From the NCBI RefSeq assembly GCF_000010805.1, contig NC_012522.1, forward strand, positions 5,704,001 through 5,768,000: a stretch of DNA of 64,000 nt, written 5' to 3'. The notes beneath the pieces are model-generated. The model had not been told where the DNA came from and did not search any database. It was given only the letters and a program-made list of their open reading frames with translations. A program made the position numbers and the translations under genes. Every line of letters begins with the position of its first letter. Position 1 is the first letter of the stretch. Positions 8,671 to 18,539 of the stretch are shown here, piece by piece. This stretch comes from Rhodococcus opacus B4. GTDB lineage: Bacteria; Actinomycetota; Actinomycetes; Mycobacteriales; Mycobacteriaceae.

Positions 8671-10332
8671 CCCGCCGGCCAGCAGCATCGCCCACAGCAC
8701 GTGGGCCGCGACCACCGTCGCGCGCGCCCGTGCGGACGCCTCGTGCGGCGCGACGTCGCCGTCGACGCGGTACAGCTCCAGATGCTCGTCCGAGAACCGT
8801 CGCTCGAGGCCGGCCAGGGTGGCCGCGGATTCGCCGCGCGGTCCGGGCGTGTCGCGCTCGACGAGAACCCATCGGACGCCCAGGGGCGCGAGTTCGGCGG
8901 GGGAACCGCCGGTGAGCAGCACCCGTTCGACCTGCTGCGCCCGGGACCCTTCGCCCCCGACGCTGCCGCCTGCCACCACCAGCTCGCCGGTCTGCAGGAC
9001 GTCCGCCGGCAGCATTCTCGGGGCGGGGTCCAGGACAGGCGCGGAACTGCTGTAGGGGAACTTGCGGAACATGCCGGTGGGCAGGACCGCGACATCCCCG
9101 CCGCCCGGGTCGCTGTCCAGTGCGGCGGCCACCCGCTGCCACGACGGCGGATAGTGGACCGGGCGCAGCGCGCCCCCGACGCCCCACGCGAGGTCGGGGA
9201 GGGCGAGCAGCACCACCAGGACGGCCGAGACCGACCAGGTCGCCGGCCGTCGCAGCACGGCGGCCGCGGCGGCGAGCGCATACAGCGGGGCCGCGAGCGC
9301 CACCCACTTCTGCGCGTCCCGGAGCAGCCCCGCACCCGGGACGGTTTGCACCAGCCAGCGGCCGGCGTCGAGTCCCCACGCCGTCGCCCCGAGCGTCGGC
9401 AGCAGCACCGCGACCAGCGCGAGCACGGTCAGCGCCGCGACTACTGGATGCCGGCGCCGCCGCCACAGCGCGGGCAGACCGAGGACGACGACCCCCAGCA
9501 GCAGGGCAGTGCCGACGAGCGCGAACAACGACGTCCGGGTCTGCGGGACGGCGGTCTCGTTCCACACGCCGCCGAGCCCGGCGAGACTGCCCAGGGTCGC
9601 CAGACCCGGCTCGGCGCGGGCAGCGAACGCCGCGACCCCGGCAGGATCGGAGCCGTCCCCACCGCCGCCGGACAGGGCCGTGGCCACCAGCCACGGCGCG
9701 CTCGCGGCGAAGATCAGGCCCAGCGCACCCGTCAGACGGAGCCACCGGGAGGAGCGTCCCCCCGGGCAGGCGAGGACGGACAGCGCCGTCACCGCCGCCA
9801 GCAACACCCCGGTCGGGGTCAGGCCGGCCGCGGCGAGGCAGGCCGCGAGGGCGAACCATCCCCGGAGCCGGCCCCGCCGGATCGCGACGGCGGCGCACAC
9901 CGTCCACGGCAGCGCCGCGTACCCCGTCAGCAGACTCCAGTGACCCTGCAGCAGTCGCTCGGCGACGTACGGGTTCCACACCGTCACCGTCGCCGCCACG
10001 AGCTGCGGTCCGAGCCCGGCCGTCGGCAGGACGGTCCGGACCATGTGGGCCGCGCCCCAGCCCGCCGCCCACAGCGCGAGCAGCAGGATCGCCTTCACCA
10101 CCAGCCCGCCGTCGACGAACACGCTCAGCGCGGCCAGCAGGGCGTCCTGCGGGACCGCCCGCGCGGCGGCATCGGTGAGACCGAGCGCGGAGTCCGTGAG
10201 ATACGAGCGGGGAGTGCTCACCGCGTCACGCAACAGCAGGTAACCGGGACCGAGCAGCGGACCGAGGACGACCGACGCCAGGACGAGGCTGTAGACCGCC
10301 GCCGCGAACGGTGCTCGGCGCCGGACGGTCAT
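8611..10332 (-). CDS. Polytopic membrane protein, possible GT-C glycosyltransferase (Rv0226c-like)
   Basis: A 573-residue integral membrane protein with many hydrophobic segments across residues 10-470 and a soluble C-terminal stretch before a last hydrophobic segment. A conserved loop WNPYVAERLLQGHW follows the third or fourth helix; loops of this kind occur in GT-C-type lipid-linked-sugar glycosyltransferases and in AftD relatives, so such a role is plausible but unproven. Size and position match Rv0226c. It faces the glycosyltransferase gene tail to tail, with 60 bases of overlap, and starts 62 bases from the divergent flippase gene. Confidence 0.8.
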   Translation of the reverse strand: MTVRRRAPFAAAVYSLVLASVVLGPLLGPGYLLLRDAVSTPRSYLTDSALGLTDAAARAVPQDALLAALSVFVDGGLVVKAILLLALWAAGWGAAHMVRTVLPTAGLGPQLVAATVTVWNPYVAERLLQGHWSLLTGYAALPWTVCAAVAIRRGRLRGWFALAACLAAAGLTPTGVLLAAVTALSVLACPGGRSSRWLRLTGALGLIFAASAPWLVATALSGGGGDGSDPAGVAAFAARAEPGLATLGSLAGLGGVWNETAVPQTRTSLFALVGTALLLGVVVLGLPALWRRRRHPVVAALTVLALVAVLLPTLGATAWGLDAGRWLVQTVPGAGLLRDAQKWVALAAPLYALAAAAAVLRRPATWSVSAVLVVLLALPDLAWGVGGALRPVHYPPSWQRVAAALDSDPGGGDVAVLPTGMFRKFPYSSSAPVLDPAPRMLPADVLQTGELVVAGGSVGGEGSRAQQVERVLLTGGSPAELAPLGVRWVLVERDTPGPRGESAATLAGLERRFSDEHLELYRVDGDVAPHEASARARATVVAAHVLWAMLLAGGLLGAGVLEARTRQRRRHQP

Positions 10333-10394
10333 GGGCCGTCACGATACGTGGTGCATCGACCCGGCTCGCACGGCACGTAGTGCATCATGGGCGA

Positions 10395-11591
10395 ATGCCA
10401 CGCCAGACCCTCACCAGCTCGGCGGTCGCCGGGGTGACGATGGTGACGGCGGGCTCGATGACCGCGAATATCGCGTCCTACCTGCTTGCCTGGGCCGCGA
10501 GCCGCTGGCTCGGCCCCGCGGGCTACGGGGAGTTCGCGAGCCTGCTGGCCGCCCAACTCGTCCTCGCCGTCCCCGCGCTCGCACTGCAGACCGTCGTCGC
10601 CCGCGAGGTGGTCCGGGGCAAGGGGGCCCACGCCGTGCGGCTGCTGGGGTACCGCTGCGCGCTGATCGTCGCCGTCGCGGCGATGCTGATCGCACCCCTC
10701 GCGTCGTGGGCCCTCGACACCGGGATGCTCGCCACGTGCTCGGCGCTCGTCACGGCGCCCGTCCTCGTCCTGCTCGCCACCGAGCAGGGACTGCTGCAGG
10801 GCGCGGCCCGGTTCGGCCCGCTCAGCGTCGTCCTCGCCGGAGCCGGAATCGCGAAGGTCGTTCCCGCGGTCGCGGTGCTCGCCGTCGGCGCCGGGCCGGG
10901 ACTGGCCCTCGCCGCCAGCGCGGTCGGCACCGGCCTGGTGGCCCTGTGCGCGCGACTGTTCGCCGATTCCGGGAGCGCCGGGGAACCGGGCACCCGGATC
11001 GGCGTCGCGGCCGTGCTGAGGGCGTCGCAGGTGCAGTTGGCGCTGATCGCGCTGTCGTCGATGGACCTCGTGATCGCCCGCATCGTGCTCAGCAACGACG
11101 ACGCCGGCCTGTACGCGCTCGGTGCCGTCGCCACGAAGGCCGCGTTCTGGCTCCCGCAGGCGGTCGGGGTGGTGCTGTACCCGCGGATGGCGAATCCGGC
11201 GCACTCCGCGCAGGCGATCCGTTCGGCGCTCGCCGTCCTCGTCGGACTCGGCGCGGTGCTCGTCGCGGGAGTGGCGGTCGCCGCGCCCCTCGTCCCGCTC
11301 CTCGTCGGCGACGCGTACCGGCCCGTGCAGTCGCTGCTGTGGCTGTTCGCGCTCCACGGCGCCTGCCTGGCAGTCCTGCAGGGCGCCCTGCTGTCCGCCA
11401 TCGCGGGGGAGCGGACGCACCTCGCCGTCATCGCCTGGCTCGGCCTCGCCGTCGAGATGACCGCCATGCTGACCTTCGCGTCCACGATCGGGCAGTTCAT
11501 CGCCGTCGCCGTGACGGTCGCGTCGAGCACCGCCCTGATCGCGGGGGTCCTCGCCGTGCGCGGCGCGCGGCGTGACGCGCCCCCGATGTGA
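10395..11591 (+). CDS. Polysaccharide flippase-like membrane protein
   Basis: A 398-residue protein almost wholly made of hydrophobic segments, about 12 in all, with the Wzx/MATE-like opening GPAGYGEFASLLAAQ near residue 40. Such proteins move lipid-linked sugars from the inner to the outer leaflet. The ATG at 10395 is used because upstream in-frame sequence lies inside the promoter region of the divergent gene; the ribosome site is weak. The gene stands among a glycosyltransferase, a GT-C-like protein and an acyltransferase, which fits export of a glycolipid or glycan unit. I recall no matching gene in the M. tuberculosis segment. Confidence 0.82.
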   Translation: MPRQTLTSSAVAGVTMVTAGSMTANIASYLLAWAASRWLGPAGYGEFASLLAAQLVLAVPALALQTVVAREVVRGKGAHAVRLLGYRCALIVAVAAMLIAPLASWALDTGMLATCSALVTAPVLVLLATEQGLLQGAARFGPLSVVLAGAGIAKVVPAVAVLAVGAGPGLALAASAVGTGLVALCARLFADSGSAGEPGTRIGVAAVLRASQVQLALIALSSMDLVIARIVLSNDDAGLYALGAVATKAAFWLPQAVGVVLYPRMANPAHSAQAIRSALAVLVGLGAVLVAGVAVAAPLVPLLVGDAYRPVQSLLWLFALHGACLAVLQGALLSAIAGERTHLAVIAWLGLAVEMTAMLTFASTIGQFIAVAVTVASSTALIAGVLAVRGARRDAPPM

Positions 11592-11646
11592 CATTCGTTC
11601 ATTCCGACGAGCCGCCTGTGACATCGGGCGAGTTCGCGGAACGACG

Positions 11647-11679
11647 AAGGGGACCTCGGTGAAATACCGAGGTCCCCTT
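11647..11679. terminator. Bidirectional terminator
   Basis: A perfect 14-base stem (AAGGGGACCTCGGT and its complement) around GAAAT, with T after it on both strands. It separates the rightward flippase gene from the leftward DUF3068 gene. Confidence 0.85.
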
Positions 11680-11714
11680 TCGCACCGGACTACGTGGCGT
11701 CCGGCTGTCGTGTT

Positions 11715-12869
11715 CTACCGCTCGTCGTACCGGCGCGGATCCTGGACGGGAATCTCTTCCGTCTTGTCCGTGGTCCAGTCGTGCTGCTCCGTGGGAGCCT
11801 CCGACTTGCCCAGGTCGACGTGCCGCCCCCCACCGCTCTGCGGGTAGTCACCACCGTCGGCCGGCGCGGGCTGGTTGCCCTTGCCGCCGCGCAGACCCAG
11901 GAACAGTCCGGCGATCAGGGCGATGAGACCGAGGATGCCGGCGATGATCGGCACCGTGCGACCGAACGTGCTGATCTTGTCCATGCCGTCCTTGGCCTGC
12001 TGGACCTGGTACTCGATGGTCTGCTCGTTGAACGGCAGTTCCACCTTCAGGACGTCGATCTCCGGCTTGTCCTTGTTGCGGGCGTAGTACTGGTGCAGCT
12101 GCTCCTGGCCCTTGACGACGACACCGGTCTCGGGCTCCACCCACAGGTCACGCACGTTGGTGTACCAGCGGGTCATCGTGACGGGGAGGGTGCCACCGGG
12201 GACGCCCCAGGCTTCGGCGGGCAGCGTCAGCTTGTTGGTGGGCGAGTTGACGACCTTCGACAGGTCGACGGGATCGATCGTCTGGTTGTAGTGGTACACC
12301 TTCAGGCCGTTGATCTCCGTCTCCTCGACGAAGTTGATGTCCTGGGTGGCGCGCGCGTTCAGGTCGAAGTAGGGGTAGCTCTGCTTCTCCGAGTTGAACG
12401 GGAACTTGTACTGCAGTCCGTCGCGCGGAACTTCCTCGGCCGGCTGGTTGGGCTGCGTCTGGATGGTGCCCACCGGGTCGTTGGTCGGCATCGACGTCTT
12501 GCGGTCGACGGTGTTGCGGTCGACGATCGCGGACAGCAGACCGGTGTCGCCCTGCTTGTCGGTGCGCCGCAGCGTCTGCCCCGCCTGGAGAGTGACGACG
12601 TCCGCGTTCGCGGGGTCCTCGGTGGTGACGTAACGCTGTGACACCAGTGGAACGTTCGTGTTGACTTCGGCCTTGCCTGCGAGAAGTGCCTGCGAGTTGA
12701 GCACGCTGCCGGAACCTTCGGCGATCGTGGTCACTTCGAGGTCCAAGGGCGTCTTCTCCAATTTGCCCACCGTGTAGGTGGGAATGAGAATGGCGACGGC
12801 CAAGAGGAAGGCACCGAGGCCCACCAGAATGCAAGCAAGTATCCGGCTCGGCCCTGAGCGCTCCGCCAT
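11715..12869 (-). CDS. DUF3068 membrane-anchored envelope protein (Rv0227c-like)
   Basis: A 384-residue protein with one N-terminal membrane segment (about 11-34), a large extracytoplasmic domain, a second membrane segment (about 318-340, AGILGLIALIAGLFLG) and a polar tail of about 40 residues. This layout and sequence are those of the DUF3068 family, sometimes annotated as PorA-family porin, found in mycolic-acid actinomycetes; Rv0227c holds the same place in M. tuberculosis. The function is not established. ATG at 12869 has AGGAGA upstream. It is divergent from the acyltransferase gene across a 220-base region containing the 10-base palindrome AATGCGCATT (12984-12993). Confidence 0.85.
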   Translation of the reverse strand: MAERSGPSRILACILVGLGAFLLAVAILIPTYTVGKLEKTPLDLEVTTIAEGSGSVLNSQALLAGKAEVNTNVPLVSQRYVTTEDPANADVVTLQAGQTLRRTDKQGDTGLLSAIVDRNTVDRKTSMPTNDPVGTIQTQPNQPAEEVPRDGLQYKFPFNSEKQSYPYFDLNARATQDINFVEETEINGLKVYHYNQTIDPVDLSKVVNSPTNKLTLPAEAWGVPGGTLPVTMTRWYTNVRDLWVEPETGVVVKGQEQLHQYYARNKDKPEIDVLKVELPFNEQTIEYQVQQAKDGMDKISTFGRTVPIIAGILGLIALIAGLFLGLRGGKGNQPAPADGGDYPQSGGGRHVDLGKSEAPTEQHDWTTDKTEEIPVQDPRRYDER

Positions 12870-13089
12870 GCTTTCTCTCCTAACCCAATTCTGTCGATTG
12901 AGATTCCCCCACCGGCAGCACGGCTGCACGGATCGCATGGAGCCCACATCGACACCACGTGAGGCAAAACACTAACAGTCTCGAATGCGCATTTGCCCCA
13001 TCGGATAGTAAACGCACCGGCCGTTCCGCAGCGAAGTGACTCGGGCGGAGTTTTCCGTCACAGGGCCCGGACCAGGCACACTGTTGGTG

Positions 13090-14298
13090 ATGAGCACCCA
13101 GGCCACGATCTCGCCCGCGCCCGCGGCGACCGCTACTGCGCGCAGTTTCATTCCCGCACTGGAGGGGATGCGCGGTCTCGCGGCGCTGGGGGTGCTCGTG
13201 ACGCACGTCGCGTTCCAGACGGGCGCGACGCACGTGCCGGTCCTCGGCCGCATCTGGGGACGATTCGATCTGGCGGTGGCGGTCTTCTTCGCGCTGTCGG
13301 GATTCCTGCTGTGGCGCAGTCATGCCGGGGCTGCGCGGGGGATGGGTTCCGCACCCGGCGTGGTCCGGTACTGGATTTCGAGGGCGACGCGCATCCTGCC
13401 CGCGTACTGGGTCGCCGTGGCGGTGGTGTTGACGTTCCTGCCCACCGCCAACGCGAGTTACCGCACGTGGTGGGCGAATCTCGGTCTCGTGCAGGTGTTC
13501 GTGCCGCTGACTCTCACCGACGGTCTGACCCAGATGTGGAGTCTGTCGGTGGAGGTGGCCTTCTATCTGGTGCTTCCGCTGCTGGCCCTCGCACTGGTCC
13601 GGCTGCGGGGTCCGGCTGCGCGGCTGCGTGTTCCGGCGATCCTCGCGTTGATCGGGGTGAGCCTGACGTGGGCATTCGTGCCGGTGTCGACACCGGGCGG
13701 TATCCACCACGACAACTGGCTGCCCGGGTACCTGCCCTGGTTCGGAGCCGGGATGTTGCTGGCCGAACTGGCGGTGAGCCCGCCCGGGCGGATGCACCGC
13801 TGGGCGCAGCACCGCGTCCGGATGTTCCTCGTCGCCGCAGTGGCATTCGCGCTCACGGCGACCGACCTCGCCGGACCGGAGGGGCTGGTGCGTCCGGAAC
13901 CGTGGCAGTACGCCGTCAAGATGGCGCTCGGCGCCGTCCTCAGTTTCGCGTTGATGGCACCGCTGGTGTTGTCCGACAGGTCCACCCACCGCTTCCTCGC
14001 GAGCCCGCTCGCACTTGCGGTGGGCCGCTGGTCGTACGGCATCTTCATCTGGCACCTCGCGGTGCTGTCCGTCGTCTTTCCGGTGTTCGGACTCGTTCCG
14101 TTCTCCGGCCACTTCGTCTACATCCTGTTCCTGACGACGGTGCTGAGCGTCGCGGTCGCGTCGGCCAGTTACGCGTTGGTGGAGGAACCGGCGCGCCGAG
14201 CCGTCAAGCGCTGGGAGGCGCGCGTGAGCAAGGCCGAACGTCCGAGCGGCAGCACGGCCAGCCCGGTCGCGACGAGCGCGAGCAGCAGCGGGAACTGA
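13090..14298 (+). CDS. Acyltransferase-3 family membrane O-acyltransferase
   Basis: A 402-residue integral membrane acyltransferase. The family signature is at the N-terminus: EGMRGLAALGVLVTH, with Arg28 and the likely catalytic His39, then FDLAVAVFFALSGFLLWR. About ten hydrophobic segments follow. Members transfer acetyl, succinyl or longer acyl groups to surface carbohydrates or lipids; Rv0228 is in the equivalent place. The last 130 bases overlap the 3' end of aftD on the other strand, so its C-terminus (EARVSKAERPSG and beyond) is encoded antisense to AftD's last membrane segment. The acceptor is unknown; arabinan or a mycolyl-glycan precursor is a guess from context. Confidence 0.88.
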   Translation: MSTQATISPAPAATATARSFIPALEGMRGLAALGVLVTHVAFQTGATHVPVLGRIWGRFDLAVAVFFALSGFLLWRSHAGAARGMGSAPGVVRYWISRATRILPAYWVAVAVVLTFLPTANASYRTWWANLGLVQVFVPLTLTDGLTQMWSLSVEVAFYLVLPLLALALVRLRGPAARLRVPAILALIGVSLTWAFVPVSTPGGIHHDNWLPGYLPWFGAGMLLAELAVSPPGRMHRWAQHRVRMFLVAAVAFALTATDLAGPEGLVRPEPWQYAVKMALGAVLSFALMAPLVLSDRSTHRFLASPLALAVGRWSYGIFIWHLAVLSVVFPVFGLVPFSGHFVYILFLTTVLSVAVASASYALVEEPARRAVKRWEARVSKAERPSGSTASPVATSASSSGN

Positions 14299-17200
14299 AC
14301 GAGGAACGAGTGCCCGACGTATCCGCCGGGCGCGCGCCACGGCCCGGTCGAGAGTATCGCCATGCCGAGCATCGTCGACGCTCCGGCGACCCCGACCAGC
14401 ACGCGCGCGGTGGTGGCGGTACCGCGTAGACGGATCAGGACCACCGCGAGCAGCGTTGCCACGACCGTCGTCGCCGCGCCCACGGGACCACCGATCACGG
14501 TGGCGGCAGCGAGGATTCCCAGCCACCCCACCGTCGCGCTGCCCCAGGTCCGGGGTGCCGGGCCGGGATCGCGCTCGCGGGCGCGTCGCGGCCACAGGGC
14601 GGCGGCGAGCAGCGGGATCAACAGCAGCAGGCCACCGAAGATCCCCAGCCGGTACCAGTGGTCGGTGGGGAAGTCGAGCGTCACCGTTCCTTCGGTTCCC
14701 GCGGGCAGGATCCATCCCTGCTGCCAGCCGTCGACGACGACCGGCGTCAGCTCGCTGCCGTCCGGGGCGGTGGCCACCCAGCCGACGTTGGTGCTTTCGG
14801 GGACGACGACGAGGCGCTCGGCGTCCGAGCGGGCAACCGTGAGTTCCCGGTGGTTCTCCGTCCACGCGGTGGTCGACACCTGTTCGGTCGGAACGGCCCG
14901 CGCCTGCGGTCCGGCGTCGAGGCGCAGACTGTCGACGAAGAACGCCGGCCCCGGGTCGACGGTCACGTCCTGGGATCCCGCGTCCAACGGCACGGGTCCG
15001 GGGCTGTCGCAGAGGGTCGCGGGAACCGGGTCGCCGGAGAGCAATTGCCCGGCGGTTGCGGTGACGCTCGTGCGTACGGGCTGCCCGCCGATCGTCACGA
15101 CCGGCCCCTCCGCGCAGGGCACGGTGACCGGGCGGTCCCCGGCGTTGTCGACCGGACCGGAACCGGGCAGCAGCGCGCCGTCCTCGCCCAGCACCCCGAC
15201 CTCGGCGAGTCCGGCGGGCTGGAGCTGGGCGAACCCGAGAGCGTTCTGGTCGAGGGTGCTCTTCCAGGACACCAGGCTGAGCACGATCCGGTCGGTCACC
15301 CGGGGTTCGACCGTGACGGTCCCGTCGTCCTCGTCCACATCGCGCACCTGCGGTCCGTTCCCGAGGTCGACGGCGACCCGGTCGGGGGCGGCGGGCAGCG
15401 CACCCAGGCTGGGCGTGAGCTGCAGGCCGGTGACCAGCGTCGGTTCGGGAAGGTCGATCGTGAGGGTCGGTTTCGCGCCCTTGCCGCTGGTGGTGTCCTG
15501 TTTCGCCGACCAGCTGGTGCGGGGATCGTTGTCGGTGGCGGCGAACGCCGAGCCACGAAGGTCGGTGATGTTGCTGGTTCCGTGGGCGGACGGCCGATCC
15601 CGTTGCGTGAGAACGTCCTCCAGTGGTGCGCCCTGCCGGGCTCGCAGTGTGAGCCGTGGTGTCACCGCGGTCGGTTCGGGCACCGACAGCGTTCGCTCGA
15701 ACGTGCCGACCTCCTCGGGCGGCAGGACGAAGGCGTTGCTGCACCGCACCCGGTCCGGGGCCTCCGCGCACGCATTGCGGCCCGGGAGTGCCTGACTGAG
15801 ATCCCACCCCGAGACGGACGCGCCCTCCGGGGTGGGAGGCAGCACCGTCCGGAACCGGATCGGCACGGTGACCGGGGCGTCACGCTGGGAGAAGTCTTCG
15901 ACCGACACCTCGCTGATGCCGAACTGCGTTCCCGGGGAACCGTTCTCGGTGCGGGTCGCGGTGATCCGCACCCACGGGGTGACGCCGCCCGGAACGGAGA
16001 CGGCGATCGGTTTGCCCGGGGCGTCCACCTTCACGGCCGTGCTGCCGTTGGGAGTCGACACCTCCATCCAGCGGACGGGGGCGCCGATCGCGGCCGGGCT
16101 GGTCGTGATGTGCAGCAGCGAACTGGTGAGCGGAGTGTCGAAGTCGATCTCGAGCCACTGGCCCAGCGCCCGCTCGATGCCGTTGCTGAACCAGCCCGTC
16201 GCCGGGTCGCCGTCGACGGTCGCAGCGGCGCTGCTGGCAGGGGAGGTGCCGCCGAGTTGGGTGGCGTCGGCCGCCGCACTCGACACGCTCAGCGTCGCGC
16301 CCTCCCACCGGCCCTCGACCAGCGGGGTGTCCGCCACCGGATAGTCGGGGACCAGATTGAACGTGCGGCGCGCGTCGTCGGGGGTCCGCAGCGCCGAGCT
16401 GTGATTGTCTACCTGGCCGTAATCGGTTTCGCGGTCCCGGGGCGTGTCCGTGACTGTGACGTCGTCGACCGGCAGTCCGGCGCGTGTCGCGTCCGCGGCC
16501 AGCAGGACGGGTCCGGTTCCCGGCAGGGCGCCGTTCTCCCGCAGGCGTTGCAGTGATTCCGGGCCGCCCTGCACGCGGGGGATATCGTCGAGGTTCGCCG
16601 TGTACGGCCCGCTCGTCGCGGGGGATCCGTCCGGCGTCGACACCGCGAAGATCTCGATCGCCGGATACCGGGGCCGCAGGTCGCTGTCGATCACCAGGCC
16701 CTCGACGTCACCGGGTCCGATGTCCTCGCCGAACTCCGCGACCCGCGTGAAACCGGGAGATCCGGTGACCGCCTGGTGCGCGAGCAGCGGGCGCGTCGAC
16801 CGCGACGTCTCTGGATCGAGATCGTTGCGCAGGACGAGGTAGTGGATGCCCTGGCCGAGCAGGGTCTGCGCCATGCCGTCCGAGGGCCGGCCGTCGGTGA
16901 TCAACCGCTGGATCGAGTCCATGGCCCGGATGGTGCCGGGCGGGGTGAGGGGGACGGCGTCGCGGGACGCCCACGGTGTCGAGGCCAGCGCCTGCATCGG
17001 CTCGTCGCGCGTGAGGCCCCAGAGCTGGCTGCCGAACGGTGCTCCGGGCACCACGAGCGCCCGCTCCGCGTCGGAACCGTCGGGGCTCGTGCCCCCGGCG
17101 TTGTCCTCCAGCCAGGACGCGGCCTGCTGCCAGTAGTCGGGGACGTCGGTGTACGTGCCTCGCGGTGCGAGCTTGCCCGTCCATGCCAGCGACGTCGCCA

Positions 17201-18539
17201 GCGTGAGGGCGACCAGCACCAGACTCGTCACCGCGACCATCGGTTCGCGCTCGGGATGCGCCAGCGCGCTGCGCCACCGCGCGAACGGTACGGAGCCGGG
17301 CAGCGGCACCTGCGCCAGGAGATGCGCCAGCCCGAGCACGAGCGGGAGCCGGACGAGCGGCTCGAGTTTGTGCACGTTGCGCAGGGGCGCCCCGGTGGAG
17401 TCGAGGAACAGTCGCACCTGCTCGGCGAACGGGGAACCGAGTTCGCCGATGTATCCCGCGGCGAGTCCGGCGACCCCGACGAACAGGATCAGCGTGAGGC
17501 GACCGCGGGCCGGCATCGACCGCATGCACAGTCCCGCGAGACCGGCGGCGGCGATGAGCCCGGTCGCGGCGACCGCGGCGGGCTGGGTGACGAGGACGGC
17601 GCCTGCGATCCGCTCGGGGGAGACGAACGGCGTCCAGCTGTCGGTGCCGCGGAGGATCTCGGCGAGCGACGTCCATTGCGTGGTCACCCCGGACGACTCG
17701 ATGTAGTCGAGGAACGGCGGGCTCACCTTGCCGAGCAGCAGCAGCGGCACGATCCACCACAGCGTCGCCAGTGCCAGGAACGGGAACCACCACGCGGTGA
17801 ACGTCCACCACCGCCGGTTGGGCCGGTGGGAGATCCACCACAGGCCTGCGACGAGGCACGCCGCCGCGGTCGCGACGGCGTTGACGGCACCCATCAGCGC
17901 GACGGCCAGCGCCGATTGCGCCGCCAGCCGTGCAGGTGAGTGCCAATGTGTGTCCCGGGACGCTTTGCCACTCACGTGGGAGAGGGCGAGAACGACGGGC
18001 AGAAGGACCCACGGCGCCAGCATCATCGGGAGGGTTTCCGACGAGATCGACCCTAGGGTGGTGAGGACGCGGGGCGAGAACGCGAACGCGACACCGGCGA
18101 TGACCCGGGACGAGCGGCTACCGGCGCCGAGCGCCTCGGCGAGCCGGACGATGCCCCAGAATCCGGCGACGAGCAGCAGTGCCCACCACACCCGTTGGGT
18201 GATCCACGCCGGGACGCTCAGGATGTCGCCGAACGCGAAGAACGCACCGTGCGGGAAGAAGTATCCGTAGGCCTGGTTCTGCACCTGGCCCATGGGGGCC
18301 TGGCTGCTCCACTGATGGGATGCCCGCTCCAGGAAACCGATCGGATTCTGGGACAGGTCGTATTTGGTGTCGGCGGCGAGCCGGCCGGGGGTCTGGAGAA
18401 ATGCGAGAAGAAACGCTACGACGGAGGCGCCGAACAGCCACCGCCGTGACAGAGGCTCTGCCGAGGGCGACACGGCCGCCGACTCGGGGGGAGTGCGGGA
18501 ACTAGTCGAACCGGCGCTCTCAGCGGCTGCCGTACTCAA
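14169..18539 (-). CDS. aftD: Alpha-(1->3)-arabinofuranosyltransferase AftD
   Basis: A 1456-residue membrane enzyme that adds alpha-1,3-linked arabinofuranose branches to arabinogalactan and lipoarabinomannan using decaprenyl-phosphoarabinose, outside the membrane. The N-terminal half (about 30-440) is a GT-C core with many membrane helices; acidic and aromatic motifs such as YDLSQNPIGF and QNQAYGYFFPHG match AftD. A large extracellular part has carbohydrate-binding, discoidin-like sandwiches, and a C-terminal cluster of helices ends the protein. Length is close to the roughly 1400 residues of Rv0236c. The first in-frame start is TTG at 18539, inside the end of the 57-codon upstream gene, with a stop three codons earlier; a GTG about 22 codons in is an alternative. 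Confidence 0.92.
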   Translation of the reverse strand: MSTAAAESAGSTSSRTPPESAAVSPSAEPLSRRWLFGASVVAFLLAFLQTPGRLAADTKYDLSQNPIGFLERASHQWSSQAPMGQVQNQAYGYFFPHGAFFAFGDILSVPAWITQRVWWALLLVAGFWGIVRLAEALGAGSRSSRVIAGVAFAFSPRVLTTLGSISSETLPMMLAPWVLLPVVLALSHVSGKASRDTHWHSPARLAAQSALAVALMGAVNAVATAAACLVAGLWWISHRPNRRWWTFTAWWFPFLALATLWWIVPLLLLGKVSPPFLDYIESSGVTTQWTSLAEILRGTDSWTPFVSPERIAGAVLVTQPAAVAATGLIAAAGLAGLCMRSMPARGRLTLILFVGVAGLAAGYIGELGSPFAEQVRLFLDSTGAPLRNVHKLEPLVRLPLVLGLAHLLAQVPLPGSVPFARWRSALAHPEREPMVAVTSLVLVALTLATSLAWTGKLAPRGTYTDVPDYWQQAASWLEDNAGGTSPDGSDAERALVVPGAPFGSQLWGLTRDEPMQALASTPWASRDAVPLTPPGTIRAMDSIQRLITDGRPSDGMAQTLLGQGIHYLVLRNDLDPETSRSTRPLLAHQAVTGSPGFTRVAEFGEDIGPGDVEGLVIDSDLRPRYPAIEIFAVSTPDGSPATSGPYTANLDDIPRVQGGPESLQRLRENGALPGTGPVLLAADATRAGLPVDDVTVTDTPRDRETDYGQVDNHSSALRTPDDARRTFNLVPDYPVADTPLVEGRWEGATLSVSSAAADATQLGGTSPASSAAATVDGDPATGWFSNGIERALGQWLEIDFDTPLTSSLLHITTSPAAIGAPVRWMEVSTPNGSTAVKVDAPGKPIAVSVPGGVTPWVRITATRTENGSPGTQFGISEVSVEDFSQRDAPVTVPIRFRTVLPPTPEGASVSGWDLSQALPGRNACAEAPDRVRCSNAFVLPPEEVGTFERTLSVPEPTAVTPRLTLRARQGAPLEDVLTQRDRPSAHGTSNITDLRGSAFAATDNDPRTSWSAKQDTTSGKGAKPTLTIDLPEPTLVTGLQLTPSLGALPAAPDRVAVDLGNGPQVRDVDEDDGTVTVEPRVTDRIVLSLVSWKSTLDQNALGFAQLQPAGLAEVGVLGEDGALLPGSGPVDNAGDRPVTVPCAEGPVVTIGGQPVRTSVTATAGQLLSGDPVPATLCDSPGPVPLDAGSQDVTVDPGPAFFVDSLRLDAGPQARAVPTEQVSTTAWTENHRELTVARSDAERLVVVPESTNVGWVATAPDGSELTPVVVDGWQQGWILPAGTEGTVTLDFPTDHWYRLGIFGGLLLLIPLLAAALWPRRARERDPGPAPRTWGSATVGWLGILAAATVIGGPVGAATTVVATLLAVVLIRLRGTATTARVLVGVAGASTMLGMAILSTGPWRAPGGYVGHSFLVQFPLLLALVATGLAVLPLGRSALLTRASQRLTARRAGSSTNA

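Noticed and set aside
12984..12993. AATGCGCATT palindrome as an operator of the DUF3068/acyltransferase genes
   Set aside because: Ten bases only, no second copy found, and no regulator nearby; left as a note in the DUF3068 entry.
12880..15807. A 975-residue minus-strand frame across the acyltransferase and the end of aftD
   Set aside because: Low-complexity Arg/Gly/His sequence in shadow frames of two well-supported genes.
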